This document shows, in pieces, positions 1 to 14,500 of a DNA stretch of 64,000 bases. The stretch is from Haemonchus contortus. Taxonomy: Eukaryota > Nematoda > Chromadorea > Rhabditida > Trichostrongylidae. The first letter of the stretch is position 1; every line of letters starts with the position of its first letter. The notes under the pieces were generated by a model, which saw nothing but the letters and a program-made list of their open reading frames with translations, did not search any database and was not told where the DNA came from. The stretch spans positions 20,044,045 through 20,108,044 of the forward strand of contig LS997566.1 in assembly GCA_000469685.2 (NCBI GenBank). The letters run 5' to 3'. A program made the position numbers and the translations under genes.

Positions 1-3000
1 AATATCAAATAGATAATTCTAAAAAAGAAAATATCAATTAAATAGCAATACTATATTATAATATTATTATGTTGTAAAAATCGTGAAGGTGTATTCGGTT
101 GAGTATTATTCATCTGATTTATCAATGGGCGAGTCAACTTCCTACCGTTCAGACAGTCATGGAACCAGTCATTTCCCTTGTAATCGATCCGCCAGCCAGA
201 CATTTTAGTGGTTTATTCGATTGACCTTAAAGGGATTCGGGGAAGGGACGTAAGGTCCGATGAGAATGTTCTGTTGAACGAAGTGATCAGTGTAGGGAGT
301 GTTTTCGATCAGTTGGTTTTTACTCAAACTTATTTTTTTTCGCGATGAACACTTAAAGATTCATTTGCTGCCGATCAAGCAGCTAAACCCACAATACATT
401 CTTAAACTGATCAGTCACATGGGGAACATGCTCGGGGTGGTCGCAGTCACGTAGCGATGGATGTTATTCCCACTGTTGCTGGGAGGATTCTTAGTTGGGA
501 ATACTACAGAGAATTGGTTATTGGAAGCAGGGTCGTTTTAGCTGATCGACTTCGGTTTTGTCGTCTGCCCTTTTGTGGTCACGCTCAGGGTAAGGCCCTC
601 ACTAATCGGGAGCTTTTTGTTGGACGTCCATGTTTAAGACGCCGAAGGTGAATTCGCGATATATATGATCAGCATCCTATCAGCCCAACCTCGTGTCGTC
701 GAAATTTTCCTTCCTACAGGTCTTGAATGGTGGGCAATAGCAACCCATGGGCTGGCTCCGGTAGTTTGTTGCTACTGGTGCTACGTCGAAACCAGATAGT
801 TTGACGGCTGCTGAATGACGTGAAATTAGCAATTGGGGATTCTGTGGAATTCATTTTAATCAGATGCTAATGAATAATCGATGACATTCTCTCACGATCA
901 ACGACGCGGTATCATCAGACTGGCTGGCGGAGTGTAATCCTCGGCATCTTTCACCCTCTCCTCATTGTTTCCTGCATGGATGACTATCCCCTGTCGCGGC
1001 CGCTGGAAGGCTGCTCTCATCTTCTGCTTTATCTTATCGTTTTTGCTACTTGGATATTATTTTACAGTAAGATTACTTGTTAAAAATCTAATAATTTCTT
1101 TGAATTTGCTACACTTATTCGTAGTGTACACCCAACAGTTAGCAAGTAGGCCTAGGATTGGCGCCTAGCTCACCTATTTTTCTCAGAACCCTACTGATTC
1201 GCATTTCTAATAACAAAGGACAAAAGGGTAAGGTTCTCGACTTTGATCAAATCGATAGAATCATAGTTAGCTGCAGGAAGAAAACATTCCGAAGTCTAAA
1301 TGAGGCGTTAGTGACTACAACCAAAAAGGATTCCTCTTGTTATTCGTTCTTTTCGAGGCAAGATTCCTAATAAAATGGCCTATAAGGACACCTTTGCCCA
1401 GCCACTTGGAAATCATGTTGAACCGCTCCCCTGGCTCCTATAGTATTAATCACTGCTTGTGTTTTTGTGAAGCGGGGTACTGTGTGAAAGCCCCTAGGCC
1501 AGCATCTTGAATTTTATGATTTTCGAAAGCTTTGAAATATTCATGAAAAGAGGCTGCTGCTTCATACATCTCCCATATAGGTCTAAGTGAAGGACAGGAC
1601 GTTCTCTTATAGGTGGCATCTGTAAAAAAGAATGCTCTCTCCTATAGGCTTTAGTAAAATGCCTTCTCTTCTAGACTAGTATACTTGCAAACCCGTTCCA
1701 TGAAAGAGAATGGTGCTGCGAAATTGCGGGAGTACAGCTGTTCAGCGAAACATTACGGCCGCCATTGTTCTAGGATCACATACTGGATCAATCAAATCCA
1801 ATTGTAGGCAGCAGGAGAACAGCTTTTGCGGGTAACGGATACTATAAGTAGAACGTCAGAGGTTACGGCTAAGTTCGAAAGGGCTGCATGAACAGCTCTG
1901 TCGAGTTGACCAGAGCTCCCTCACAACAATACCAGCCCCAAACTTCCTGGCAAAAGCTAGACAGCTGTTATGGGTGTGATTGAACGGTAAGGCGTTCATT
2001 GCAAGCGTTCGTTTCTGACCGATTTCCCTATGGCCCCTCCTTGAGGTTTTCAACGATTTCTGAGGTTTCTTCCTAAAATGAGCCTGTGATCCTCAAGATA
2101 ACACAACTGACGCTGTCCGGTCCAAAGCCCGTCTATATAAGACGTAGTTTACTACACCAGTTCTGCAAGAAGGGTGATAGCTGGCTTGAAGAGCTATGAA
2201 GAGCTGTGTAGCTGATATCTGGCTGTGCCCTGTCTGAGCAGTTGAAGCTTTTCGATGATTTATTGAACACGCTGCAACCCGACCAGCTGAAGAGAAAGCA
2301 TAATGCCAAACTTTCACCCATTCATGCTCTCGGTTCAGAGGGAGAATTCCAACGCAGCATGGGATTGAGGCGAAACCATACAGTGACATTGTTCAGGATC
2401 GCTTATGGAGTAGAGTGACCTACAGCTCACTTTCCGTGACAGAGTTAGCTTACGCTCACCGATACCTACTCGGAGAGATGTGAACTAGTAGTGGAAGAGC
2501 CGCTGCTGGAAGTAATGCGCGAGTATCTCCAAAATCCATCAGAGGTCATAACCTCTACAAGGACCAAGTGTGAAAGCACAGGAAATGTTTGGGAACGTGA
2601 TAAAACTTCAGAAGTCATTTCTCAACTGGAAAGTTCACATGGCAGATTTTCAAAACTAATTTTCAATTTTTTATTGCTGGCAGTTTGGTGATAGCTTATT
2701 GTAAGACCGTTAATGAGGTATCCCATTCTAAGCTTCTTGTAGAGCCGGCCTTTGACAAGTAACGAATAAAGTTCCGATTCTCTCAAGACTTGAGTGGTTA
2801 TTCGCGTCGAGGTTGACGTGGGTAGAGTCTGGAAAAAAGTTAGCAAATAAACTACGCCGTTGACAGGGGGCGCTTGAGCAAAAGCAACCAACGGCAGTAG
2901 CGACGAGAGGGACGCTCACTGTTCTGCCTGGAAAGTCACGCGCAGATCCCCCCTCACAACGTTACTCTGCAAATACACTACAACGGAGTGTGCGTGGTGC

Positions 3001-6000
3001 CTAGTGATCTTCCTCGGGGTGAATCTTCATCTTCACTAATTTGCTTTGTAATTAATTCGATTTCCTTTTTACTTAGCTAACCTTTCTTGCAAAATTCCGA
3101 TTTCATGGAGTGGCAATTTATGCGTGCCTATCCTTTCCATTTTTGCCTACGACTTTAACCACTGATAGATTAAATAATACGACCTGCGAATCTCTCTGTC
3201 ACCATTTCTTCAGCATCTTATTTCTACCGGAACCATTTCTAAGTAATCGAGTGAATTCATCAGGTGTCTGCAAATCCCCTAGCGAGAACGTCAGAAGAAG
3301 TCAGCGACATGAAGAGAAACACTTCCATTCAAAATTAAAAAGCTTTTTTTTTGTGAATCGCACCACACCACGGGTAGAATGGAACAACTGCCTTCTGAAG
3401 GGTAAAGGGGTCATAGAGTTCGTCTACAATTTGGACAGCAGTCATATGTGTTCGATCATCTGAATGAATTTGTTAGTGTCGGCCATCATTTTTTCAGCTC
3501 TGGCTATGGAGAACCTTGTTTTTCTATAATACATTAAATTTGATAGTTAAGCCGTGCACTTCAATAGCTCGGAAATTATCGGTCTCCGCCTTTAATTGTA
3601 TACACAAGCATGTAGGGTAGGCAGAGAAATCTTGTTCGGCTACGGAGTGGAAGTTAGGGCCCAAAGGAACGAAGTTGCGGCTAAAAGAAATGAGTATCTC
3701 GTCCACGAGTTACACTCGCAAGAAGGAGAAACATTGTGTGTGATTACCCTTTATGACCTCTACTTGCTTTATTGCGTTTTCCCTTTGTCTGCTACTATCT
3801 AGTTTGTTGTGCCGAGTTTCTGTAGAAGTAGGACCCTTGCTGAGTCAACTGTTTAATAGTGAAATGTTAGTCCTTTGGGTGAAGAAGTATCATTATTGAT
3901 ATCATGTGGGATTCCCCTGTTGTTCATCGAGAGAACACTTGGCTTCACGTTGTTGTGGTCCAGTCGTTCCTCCCATTAGATCCCATACTCGATCAACAAC
4001 TGCTTCGTTGTCAACGATTCGATCTTTGTTCGTTAAGCAGTTTGCTGAAAAGATTGACTTGGCTTTTGTAAGAGTGCGCAGTTTCTGGGAGGGAATTGAG
4101 GTCGACTGCGTCCACCAGAGGGTAACAACTTTCCGGCAGTTTTACTTTTTTATGCTTTCTCGTTTTTCAGCTAGAAATAATCTGTCCCAGTGAATAGAGA
4201 GATCCCTGACAGTGTATTCCCGCGCCTAGCTTGTGCTTATCCAACTGAATATCGCCTATAATCCCAGCAGATGAATAGGCAACTCACACGAGGATCACAC
4301 ACAAGATCTAGGAATGGGTCCTCCCAATAGTCAGAGCTACCTTCGCCATACACCAACATATGCCCTTGCACTGTCGTGTTGTCATGATGATTCTAGCGGG
4401 GAGTCGAACTTCCTCCGAGAGGCTGATCATCGTCTAACGATGCAAGTTGAACTAATGCTTACCTAGTTAGCTGTATCCCAGACCAGTTTTCTTTGATTCG
4501 ATTATCGATTGACATGTGACGTCCAGAGGGCAAGCGGTGTGCGTCGTTGCGAGCGGGCTGGGCTGCCTGAGCTTTACAGCTGGGGGCGTCCTGCGTAAAC
4601 ATCCGGCTCTACCGCGATGAGCTTTCAATCAGCCATTATTTAACCATTAATTGTTTCTTAACCACAGCATCATTTTTGTCAAGCTTGAAGATGTTCCTTT
4701 CTCCTTCTACTACATCCCACCTTTCTAAAAGAGTATCATCGTTACTTATCCAGTCCTTGATTGCTTGTTTTGGGTAGTTCTGTGCAAAACAGGGGCTGAA
4801 GTTTTGAACAGCTCATCAACAGGGTTCAGGTCGGGAAAGAAGGTCGAGATGTTGTCTAAGAGATTGTTAACTATGTATATGGAATATGGAGTCCCTTTTC
4901 ATCCCGCAGGAATCAAGTGATTTGTAAAAAGTTTAGTTCCAAGTAACAAAAGTTCATGTCCTATGTCCCGTTTGGGTTCAGCAATGCAGACGAAAGTTGA
5001 AAATGTTCTTTCTCCCTGAATCTCGGTCGTAGGAGGGTGAGGCTAAATCGTTTTCCTATATGATCTGCTTTAATTTTAATATAATAAAAAGCTGGGATAC
5101 TTCACTTTCAGACCTTTGGAGTCTGCTTTTATTCGTTTCTGATTTTCAAGGTTCTTAATGCACAGTGCTTAATCTCTCGCCCGCTTCTTAACCCGCAAAT
5201 GACTGGCTCGATATTCCATTAATAGTTTCTCATTTCAAATTGTCTTGAACTTCATCAATACCTTATGGCAGCTAAAACGGAGTAACCCGATTTGGAAAAC
5301 TGGTCAGTTAGTGAAGAAAGTAAAGAATTGGTGGTCGAACTGCCTTTGTGCAGCATTGACTCATCGGCTGCTCATCTCTCAACCGCAACAGCTGCCAAGA
5401 TGGGCAACAAAGGCATGCTTTGGTCGTTGATAACCTCGTAATAGAAAAATGTAGACCTTCAAAATTAAACTGTGGATTTCCTCAGTTGTCCAGACTTCTC
5501 ACTGTATGTTCTCGATTAATTCTATTTTTGCTGTTTGAAATTCTATTCTTCTTCTCTTTGAAATCTTCTTGCTCGTACCGCTACCGCTCTTTGTTGATTC
5601 CGCGTTGTTCCAACTGGAAAAAAAGTCAGGATACAAGTTGAGTAATTTTCTCAACCGTTACAATTGGGTCCAATTGTATAGCAAGTGTTCTTAAAGCAAA
5701 CTTTTACTTTGCCATCACGAGTTCTCAGTGACAAGCAAGTTCTGCTGTAAAAAGAAGTGACACTGTGTAGTCGTGCTAGCCGCTTCAAAGTCACAAGGGG
5801 TGGTCTAAGAACCACCAGAAAGAGAACATCCTGACGTAGACCATGAGCTCCATGATTCCGTCGAACTGACTCGGTAAGGCACAGCGTCGAACTCCATTCA
5901 CAACAAAGGGCCGCGCTTCTGACACATGTCAAACAGTTGGCCGAGTGGCCGGTGGTCGATGTATTCGGCCCCTAGATTGGTGGTGCTGCGCGGGATCGGA

Positions 6001-7864
6001 TAGATCTCAATTTTTTCAGGAAAGCTCCTTTTTTTTTGTCCGAATCCGTATATCATTCCTTTCTGGTCACTGAACGGATAAGGTCAGAGACCAGGAACTG
6101 TTTTAACCCATTGACGACCGCGCCTTTTATGCTGTCCTTACATTAACTTTTAATTTCTCTTATAACTGTAGTTGGAAATGAATGATTCCTGGACCACAGT
6201 GCCTCAAGACTCTCTAGCAGGTGTGAGCTCAGCTGATACTTGAAAGCATGAAAAAATTATAAGAACACTTGATAGATAATATAAATACTACAGGAGCACG
6301 ATATGGTGTGGCCCGCCGGCAGGCCAAGCGGTCGTTCATGGGTTGAACTACGGAAATGAGGTCCTTGTTGTTACGCTTATTCATTGTTGTCAGAGTAGCA
6401 CCGATGTTTTTGTTAGTGAGATCAGCTAGTGAAAGCGATGAAAGAGTTGGTCGTGACGTCAAGGCATTCCAACAATAAGCGACGAATTGACTGAAGCAAG
6501 TGAAGCGTCTGCGGACTTTGTAGGAACAGAGCTGGGTAGAGAGTGGTTCCCTAGCTGATCAGTGTTACAATACAGAGCTGATTTTCAGTGTTCCCTCTGA
6601 TTGCTTTTTACGACACTTCCTCAGATACAGTCGTATAAACAAATCTCTGTGAAAAGTGGTCATGTAGAGTCACACCCCGTCTCCAATACCGAGTGCTAGA
6701 TCACAGAGTTGGGGTAAACGACATCACCTGTGCTGGGAGGCAGTTCTTAGATAAGGGAATTGGCTTTTTCACCTTGACCTCAGGAGGAGAATATCTTCGG
6801 GAAAGTGAGACGATTATCTTGAACAATAAGCTGAGATGGGGTAGTAATTGATCATTCAGTTGATTCACCCATCCCGGTGCTCTTTTCTCTCTTGAAGCTT
6901 GATTGAGAAGCTTTATTCCTGGGATCAAGAAACGGGCTCCACTATGGGGAGCTAGCTAACCCTCTAACACTCCTTCTCTTCGCTCCAGTACTGAGTGCGA
7001 TGACAAAGTGGCCCCCACTTCTTTTCCTTCGCGCCCATGGCTACATTTTCAGCGAAACAGGGTAAAATGAAGAGAATGCCTCTCTGAAAACTGTTTTAGA
7101 ATTAATGACAGAAAACAGTAGCTCCTAATGTGTGCCATGCACTTCCTAGCTAACATTTTCGCAGTTGATAAATGTGATTACTAGTTCCGGTAGAAGTACA
7201 TTATGTCATGGTATTCATTCACAAACGGCGCGATATTTTTTCTGAGATGAAAATGAAGTTGGGTGGAGGGAGAAGGGGCACATCTCGTCTGTAACCCTAG
7301 TCCTTAGAAAAGAGGAGAGAAGCAGTGGTCATGGTCTATGCGAGCCCCTAGTGATGCTCTCTCCCCCCACCTTAGCTTTCTGCACTATGGAAATCATCCG
7401 GCCACTTCCCCATCCCACTTGCTCCTTTCCTAAGACTACTGCAAAAGTAGTCCCTGGCTCAAAAGCTATTCCATTCGCCTATACAAGCCCGAAAACTCGG
7501 CTACCCCTCCTCCTCCGCCCTCTAGCACCTAACTTTAAAGACGAAAGGTAACCTTTAAGACTACACTTTCACCATAAGCCCCTTATACATTCAGTCAGCT
7601 TCTTGTGAAGAAAGCTCGTTCTAAATATTTATAGTTTAGCTTATGGATTCGACACCTGTCTCGAAACATTGACACCTAAACCGCTAACTGGTTTCATGCC
7701 AGAACTGATTTTTTTTCTGTTTGAACAGTGGCTCTTTTCAATTCACTCTTTTTCATTGAGATCATAGCAGAGGCTTAAAATGCTAACAAAAAACAGCAGC
7801 GGTATCATCAAGCTTGTTTCGCTTCTACTTTGTCGATCTGCCGTTTTTATAAGACAATAAAACG

Positions 7865-8100
7865 CACGCATGGTCACGGGTTCGAATCCCTGATCGATAC
7901 CCGCCTGGGCCGACCAAGCCTTCCATCCCTCCGCGGTCGGATGATTGGTACCAGACTCGTCTGGGAGGATAAAAGCGCTGAATTGCCCATCGGTTGGCCA
8001 CCGCAAGTCATTGTCCCGGCCACATACGCATTCACTACACCACTACGATCCTGAGTGGAAATTGAATGCGGGGCAGCATCCCTCAGACGGGATTTGTGAA
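7865..8100 (+). repeat. tRNA-derived SINE, copy 1
   Basis: This copy carries the RNA polymerase III B-box-like motif GGGTTCGAATCCC near 7880, then the family body: CCTTCCATCCCTCC, TTGGTACCAGACTCGTCTGG, GGAGGATAAAAGCGC, and a tail rich in CACTACGATCCTGAGTGG. The tRNA-like head (A box) is degraded. Seven further copies occur in the window at about 9.2, 17.7, 36.0, 41.9, 43.2, 46.3 and 47.2 kb in both orientations. Several antisense and sense ORFs here are products of the repeat, not genes. Confidence 0.75.
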
Positions 8101-9184
8101 CGCTTATGGAGTTTACATTTTTTAATCTGGGAACAATGTAAACAACAACAGCAACAACAGGGGCTATGATGTTCCTGTAATGAGCGTTTTCTGTAGATAT
8201 TGATTTTGGAACGTTCATTTGCAGACAGACGTGGGAGATGCTTTTCTTCAAGACCGCTCTTTAATACGCAGCTGTTGCTTGATCCACAGCACTCGGAATC
8301 AGTTGCTTGGAAGTTTGATCAGTTAAACTACCTTGAATTCTTGGTGTCGTATGTGAGAGGACAAGGGCACTAATTTAAGAAGCAGCTGACCGATTCAATT
8401 TCAGGGGACAGGCGGCTCACTCGATACAAACTTTCAAATCGTAGTCAGAAGGGGATGAGCTGATCATTTGGATGAATTCCTTCACACTTCTTTCTCTATA
8501 ATTCCTATGTATCACGAACAGCTGCCTTAATCCTTCCGGGTTTTCATTCATGACTGCACCTCACTTCAATACGTGCTCTTTTCATTACCGTTGAAGAATT
8601 GTGGGGCATGTCGCAAACGAGTTTTCGTTGTAATGCTTCGTATACTCGATCAAGTGAGGGAAAAAAGGTTTTCAAAGAACGACGGGTCTTGTTGGAAGGA
8701 AGGAAGGATACACTTCACACATCACATCTGCTAGAACCCACCAGCCGCTACAGCCAGCCAATTTCTCGAAATCTTTCTTGTTTTCCTTTGTCACAAGGGC
8801 ATCATTGTGCCTGCCTGTCATGACTGTTGGTGTCGACGCAAATCAAAACAAACAGAATCCACTTTCATTTCTTCGAAGCTTATCGGCCATCGGTCCGATC
8901 TTGTGATTTCCCTTCATCTTCATGTCGAACTGTACATATATTTTTCTTCACACTTTTTCAAATGAAACATTTCTTGTTTTCAAAGCAATACAACGTTCCG
9001 ATCGACAGAGTGCCTCTGAAAAGCAAACATAATCGTCGACATTCAATGGCCCACTTTTTGATGTTCAAGTTACAACCAGCTGTTTTGTTCCTGCGGTTTT
9101 TTTTTGTTTTTTTTTTTTGCCATATTTTCTAGCTTGCGATGCACTTGAAGTGGTCAAGGTTGGCCCCTTTTGCGGGAGCCTGAA

Positions 9185-9375
9185 CAGGGCAGAGGTGGTT
9201 TAGTATTAAGTGGCGCACCATCTCACACGCTGGGGCACGGGTTCGAATCCCGGATCGATATCCGCCTAGACCAACAAAGCCTTCCATCTTCCGGGTCAGT
9301 TAATTGGTACCAGATCCGTCTGGGAGGATAAATTCACAGACTTATACAATGGCTGGGCACCGCCCGTTCAGTGTA
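9185..9375 (+). repeat. tRNA-derived SINE, copy 2
   Basis: The head GCAGAGGTGGTTTAGTATTA is A-box-like and precedes the B box GGGTTCGAATCCC near 9239. The body motifs TTGGTACCAGATCCGTCTGG and GGAGGATAAATTC follow, and the copy ends about 9375, shorter at the tail than copy 1. Confidence 0.75.
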
Positions 9376-11159
9376 CGGGATTGAACAACCCCCCAAAGAC
9401 TTTATTCTTTTGTTTTTCATGTGTACTCAAAAAAGAGTCGCTTACAACGATATTCACTCTCTCAAGTCTCGCTCACCACATACCTTCTCCCTCTGTAAAG
9501 TGGAGGGAGCAGTAAATTTCCTCTATGGAGGGAGCAGTACATATCTTCTTGAGCTCAGTGAGTCATGAATCGAGTAGAATCTTCTCTTCATCTAGCTAGA
9601 CTAACTCTTGCTAAATCGCCCACCACTTCCGCAAGTAGCTTTCGCATTCAGTCTTTCTATGTTTCTCAAAGTTCCACCTTCACACTGTCAGAGAAGGGCT
9701 GGAAGCCCCTGGTTCGAAGTGTTGACCGCAGCCTAAAAAGCTTCCAGGCTATGCTGTGACCGCGAGAACCGACAAAAAGATTAATACAAGAGTCCGAATA
9801 AATAAAGGTTCAAAAAGCTTTCATTTCCCGAGAAAATTCGGTTGTTGAGCGTTTTTGAGTATTATGAGCCTCTGTTACTTCCCAAATAGATTGCCAGATT
9901 ACCAGTGCGGATGACCAGAGGCAAGGAACTATTATAGTTTTTCGATCTTTAGGCCATTTATTACGAGGGACTTTGTTTTGCATATCAAAAAAAGAGATAT
10001 TTTTCTCATCCCACGTCCATAGACAATTACAGCGATCGCCGCGTGACAAGCAAAATACATATGTTGTTTGATTAAGATACAAAACAAAACTGATACAGTC
10101 ATTTTCATGTCGCACCCTTATTGATGGAACTTTCGTTATTCGTTTTGGTTCATAAAAGATGCAGTTTACAACAATTTTGAGGAACCTTTTCCTATAATAA
10201 GAAGCGGAAGTATTGGTTGGGGTTAATGCATTCATTCATGGTGAAGGAATCGAGAAAATTTTTCGATTTGGCGAGCCCGCTCGCCATGCTCGTATTCAAC
10301 TGCCACACGGACTTGGTGGGCTTGAGGCCGCCCCAGTCTTCCTTGCGAGCTCCTACGGGCTGGTACTACCTCCGCAGTACGCTATCGGGGTTGCTAGCCC
10401 AGCGCCGAGCTCTCTCAACGATCGGACCAAGGCCTACGTACCATTCCCTGTGCCCTAGGATGGTTGCGGTATAAATGGATGTCACCAACATTCTACGAAT
10501 TATCGGCACACATTGTAAAATACACTATTTATAATAAACTATTATACATATGATGTGAAAAGAATGGTTAAATACGAATAAATGGAGAAATTGCTATGTG
10601 AAAAACACTATGAAAAAAGGCAAGAAAATATATACACAAATATAACCACACTCGATGAGATTGGGTCGATGACAAGCGGCTACGGTGTTGACGACGGCGA
10701 CGACTGATGATGAAAGCGTGGCATAGGGGCTCGAGTCCACTGCCACGTGGCAAACTCTAGCTAGCTACCTGCAGCTTACGGTGCCTTCCCGGCGGGACTA
10801 CGGGCGCGCCACGCCAGACCGTCCTTTAAGTCGTCCGAACGGCACGACATCTTCCGTTGCTGTTAGAAGTCATTCGTGCATACGCACGGGACAATTTTTA
10901 AGCCTTCATACTGTTCTATCTAGGCCTTTCTCCACCTGACAACTCCACATATGGTGTACGAGGAGTCCACAGATTTATCTCATAAACATTTTTATCGTGA
11001 ACTGTCCCTTTATTACTTCTTCACATCCAGATTTAAAAATAAAAGTAAAGTCAGTTTACAGGCTTGCTAGACTAGGTGGGTGGAGAACGGTCATCAGACG
11101 AGAGCAGACCGTAGCGCTGTACTTTGAGACGTTCTTTCGTGTTTTCTTTGTGTCGGCAG

Positions 11160-11249
11160 CTTTAGCTTACGGAGGCGAGTCAACAGGCTGAATCGAATTG
11201 ACAGAATTGTCCCCATACGAACTCCAAAGTTTACTCGATCTGTCCTCCG
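11160..11249 (+). CDS. Candidate internal exon, unknown protein
   Basis: A good acceptor (T-rich tract ending GTGTCGGCA|G at 11159) and a donor CTCCG|GTAAAT at 11249 bound a 90-base segment. One frame (one base, 29 codons, two bases left over) is open and very basic, reading FSLRRRVNRLNRIDRIVPIR at its start; a second frame meets a stop early. I do not recognise a family. The next good acceptor is at 11319 but the frame that is long there needs a different phase, so the two pieces do not join cleanly. Either one splice site is wrong or the locus is decayed. Confidence 0.35.
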
Positions 11250-11319
11250 GTAAATGCGACTGTTCGGCAAGGTTCCGAAGTGACGGTTCATGATTTGTGG
11301 AATGTTTCTGTTTCTTCAG

Positions 11320-11552
11320 TTCACCTCAACCACATAGACATAGCTGCATTACAACCACTTAATCGAATGACACGCGAACGGCGGTTGGCCGGTGGTGCTG
11401 GTGGGTTGCAATCGAACACATTGGCAGCCGATCACCGTCTGCTCAGTCTAACCGCCTGCTCGTTGCTTTTGTTTTCATCGGGTCCAGCACTAATCGGCCA
11501 GTTCAAACACCTCATGAACATCATTGACTTTATCACAACATCTACACCATGA
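11320..11552 (+). CDS. Candidate terminal exon, unknown protein
   Basis: After the acceptor TGTTTCTGTTTCTTCAG (ends 11319) one frame stays open for 77 codons to a TGA at 11550-11552. It contains a Gly-rich patch (RRLAGGAGGLQSN) and a hydrophobic stretch (SLTACSLLLFSSGPALIG). It may be the last exon of a gene whose previous exon is 11160-11249, but the phase of that exon (two bases left) does not match the one base needed here. No family recognised. Confidence 0.3.
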
Positions 11553-14500
11553 TAAAGTTTCAGGGCTAGGTTCAGTAGAAAGTTTGGTTCTTTTTTGATC
11601 CTGTCCTTAACAGTCCGCTTTGATTTTTTTTCAAGGATCTTCCCGATGTGGTTTTGACTATCAGTTTCGTTCTAGTTTTTCTTCATATGACCAAGTGATT
11701 CTTCCAACAAATCACAATTTATAAGCGTTCCATGACCGTCTCTCCATTAATCTCAGCTTTCCAAGTAATATCTGTTGTGGATTTGCCTCAGCCTCAGATT
11801 GCTAATAACTTAAGTAACGCTTGGCGTTTGGGCTGAAGCGCCTTCATTGAAGCCTGATAGTCGAATACATACTTGTGAATCACGAGGTTACCTTTCCAAT
11901 ATACCAAAGGATATTTCAAGGGCTGAGAAACATAAACGGCCACGCTAGCCCTGATATGGGCGGAGCTTTGCCGGCACCCTGAGCCTAATGTCTCTCACGA
12001 TATTTCTATACGTTTTTGAAAACCATAGGTTGGATCAGAGAAAGCCCAGGAGACCTCCAAATCCACAACACTCCCTAAGTTTGATAATGCTGTTGGAACT
12101 CCACTCTAAAACCAAAACAGGGCTTCCTGGATCTTCTCCCGAAAGGGAAGAGAGGACTTCCTTGCAGCTCCACACGGTTCGCATGGGAATGAAGGGAAGT
12201 TCTGAGATGAGATATGTAGAGACATGTTTGCGTGTTAAGTGAGAAGAGGGAACTCAGCAGGCGAGGATCTTTCAATCATTCTTCTTATCTCAGTCGGTAA
12301 TTCTGTCTGTTCTGTGAGCAAAAGTGTCAACCGTTGTGATTCCCTGCTTGGAAATAGTTTCTTTTGTATCAAATTTCGGGTCTCGAAGCAGACACTAGTG
12401 CTGAAGCGAGTGACACATCCCATATGGGTTGGCCATGTCGCAGTTAGCCCTTTTTTATCACCACCTTAGTCTGTGAGAGGATTGATCTTCAAAATGAAGC
12501 GGTAGATAACAACTTTTCGTTCTCGTTCATAAAATCGGCCATTTCTTCGTGAGGGGAGACGTCAAGGTTTCCCGATGAATCAAATTCAACATTCCCTACG
12601 CTGTATGTTTTGCTGCAGGGAAGTGTTGCTGTTTCAGAATGTTTCTGATGTGATTTCGTCTACCAATCGGAGTGCTTGAAACCCTCCCGTAAAGTTTTTA
12701 TACATCTTCCTAGTAACATGGGATCGCTCCTGCTTCTGCTCACTGATATTGATGGAATGAAGATTAGAAGGATGAGAAGGATTTGGCTGTGTCATGGATA
12801 TTCCCCGTAATTTGTCAATCAATTAGTGGCTCCCGAAAGCATTCGACTTCACGTACGTTCGCGTCTGTCTTGATTAACCTTTAGCCTTTATGTTTAACTT
12901 CCTTTTAGCTTCGTAAAACCGTGCGTAGAGGACGAGTACAGAGCTTTTGTTCAGTATTTAATGCTGTTGCTACTTTTAGGTGTAATTAACTACATTGTAA
13001 ACCAAATACAATAAAAGAGAAAGGATAGGATTTTGTCGCAGCCCTCCCAAATGGGATTTACTCAAACAGTTGATTTTTGTTCAAGCCACTTTAAGCGTTC
13101 GAACGCATTTACACTACTTTGCTATACTTAAAATCCGCAATTGATGGAAAAGTCCTTGCTTTTATTTCCTTTTAGGCACCTAACACCAATTGAGGACGCT
13201 CGGGAGATGGTGCTTGGCCTGGGAAAGTGTTGACCCGAGGCTTTATTCTGCGTGTTGTGGCGATTTCACTCAGCTTCCCTTAGCTCTACCTCACAAAACG
13301 TACTAGTAAACAAGAACTCTAAATCTCATTACCGTATTTGAATTTGAAATGGAATGCTCAGCGGTGTTCACGAGACTGACCATGAACTTCACTTTGGAGA
13401 CCCTAGTTGACGGATTTGGCTCATACTAATGTTTGAATGGATCAAGCCGTGCATACGTCTCAGATTTGCAGATATGTCTACAAAACAAATTATAGGGGAG
13501 TGAAAAGTCCGTTTGATGTGGCTGGATTTGATCCTGTGGGTGGTTTCAGGAAAATTAAGTTTCTCCCCACTCTCCCTCTCCTTAGTTCTTCACGTATGAA
13601 CGGGTACATACATAATTGAAAACAGCGAAAAGACTAACATTTCGGAACTGTGGAAAGTGTCATCACTGAACTGTAAATCTACTCGCAAAAAGCCAATCTA
13701 ATCTGGGATTGCCGTCTGAAAAATTTTAACTGTTCAGCTTCTAATTGAATAAATGTTCAAGTTCAACGAAAAAATCGGCGTCGATCCAGTTCGACTGCCT
13801 AAAACAATTGACGTGGTCGTCTTTCTCGGTGCTCCGGGGATTCCACCATTGAAGCGGGCGAAACTTGCTTTAGGTGACGTTCAGAAGCGACCTTCACCAC
13901 CTTGTGTGTGTGGGTGGATAAATTGTAATGCTCCAGTGATCTTGAAAATGGCTCGCTTTCTATTTGATGAACCCCATATGCACTGACAACAATGATGGTA
14001 GACTATTAGCAGACGGTCACCTGGTCTACATAATTCATTATGAACTGCTGCTGCTGGCCAGGACTACAGTCCAGCTAATCGTCTGGCACTCATCTTCCTG
14101 TTTTCAATTGAGATTCAACTGTTGTCTGTGATTGATGTCATTCAAAGTCGAGCTTTAGTAGATTGTTTGAAGCTCCAAGCGAATCGACTAATTCGTAATC
14201 TGTCTTACTCAGATCTCTCGATAGTACTCCGAACGCAGGTTCTTTTCATGTATTTCGAACATTTTTCTTTTATAAGAGCGCAAGTCGTTATCTAGAGGCT
14301 TTGCGAGGTTGATAGCAGGAATTGGCATTTATATCTCATCAGTCTCCCATTCTCTCAAGTCGTTTCTAGTGGTTATTTTCATCTTAGACTATATTACATA
14401 TGAAACGAAGTCAAAGAAGCTCCCATTGTTCGCACTGAGCGCTCTTGTCCAGCCTACAGTAAAGCAATCGGGGTTAATTTCCAACTTCATTTCTTTAAGT

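Larger units (their letters stand above)
1..11159. other. Intergenic or unresolved region
   Basis: I see no gene here that I can defend. Open frames are short (under about 140 codons), lack convincing splice borders and overlap on both strands. A 67-codon Pro-rich frame at 7351-7551 (+) and a 141-codon frame at 9810-10235 (-) look like chance. Two SINE copies (about 7865-8100 and 9185-9375) are the only clear repeats. A sequence near 10990-11012 resembles the right end of the TTAA-type MITE family described below. Confidence 0.5.

Noticed and set aside
4380..4470. tRNA-like sequence on the - strand (AGTTCGACTCCCC)
   Set aside because: The T-arm bases do not pair and no acceptor stem forms, so it is not a tRNA gene.
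10213..10474. Two overlapping GC-rich ORFs on +
   Set aside because: Both frames are open because of base composition, neither has splice support, and no family resemblance was seen.
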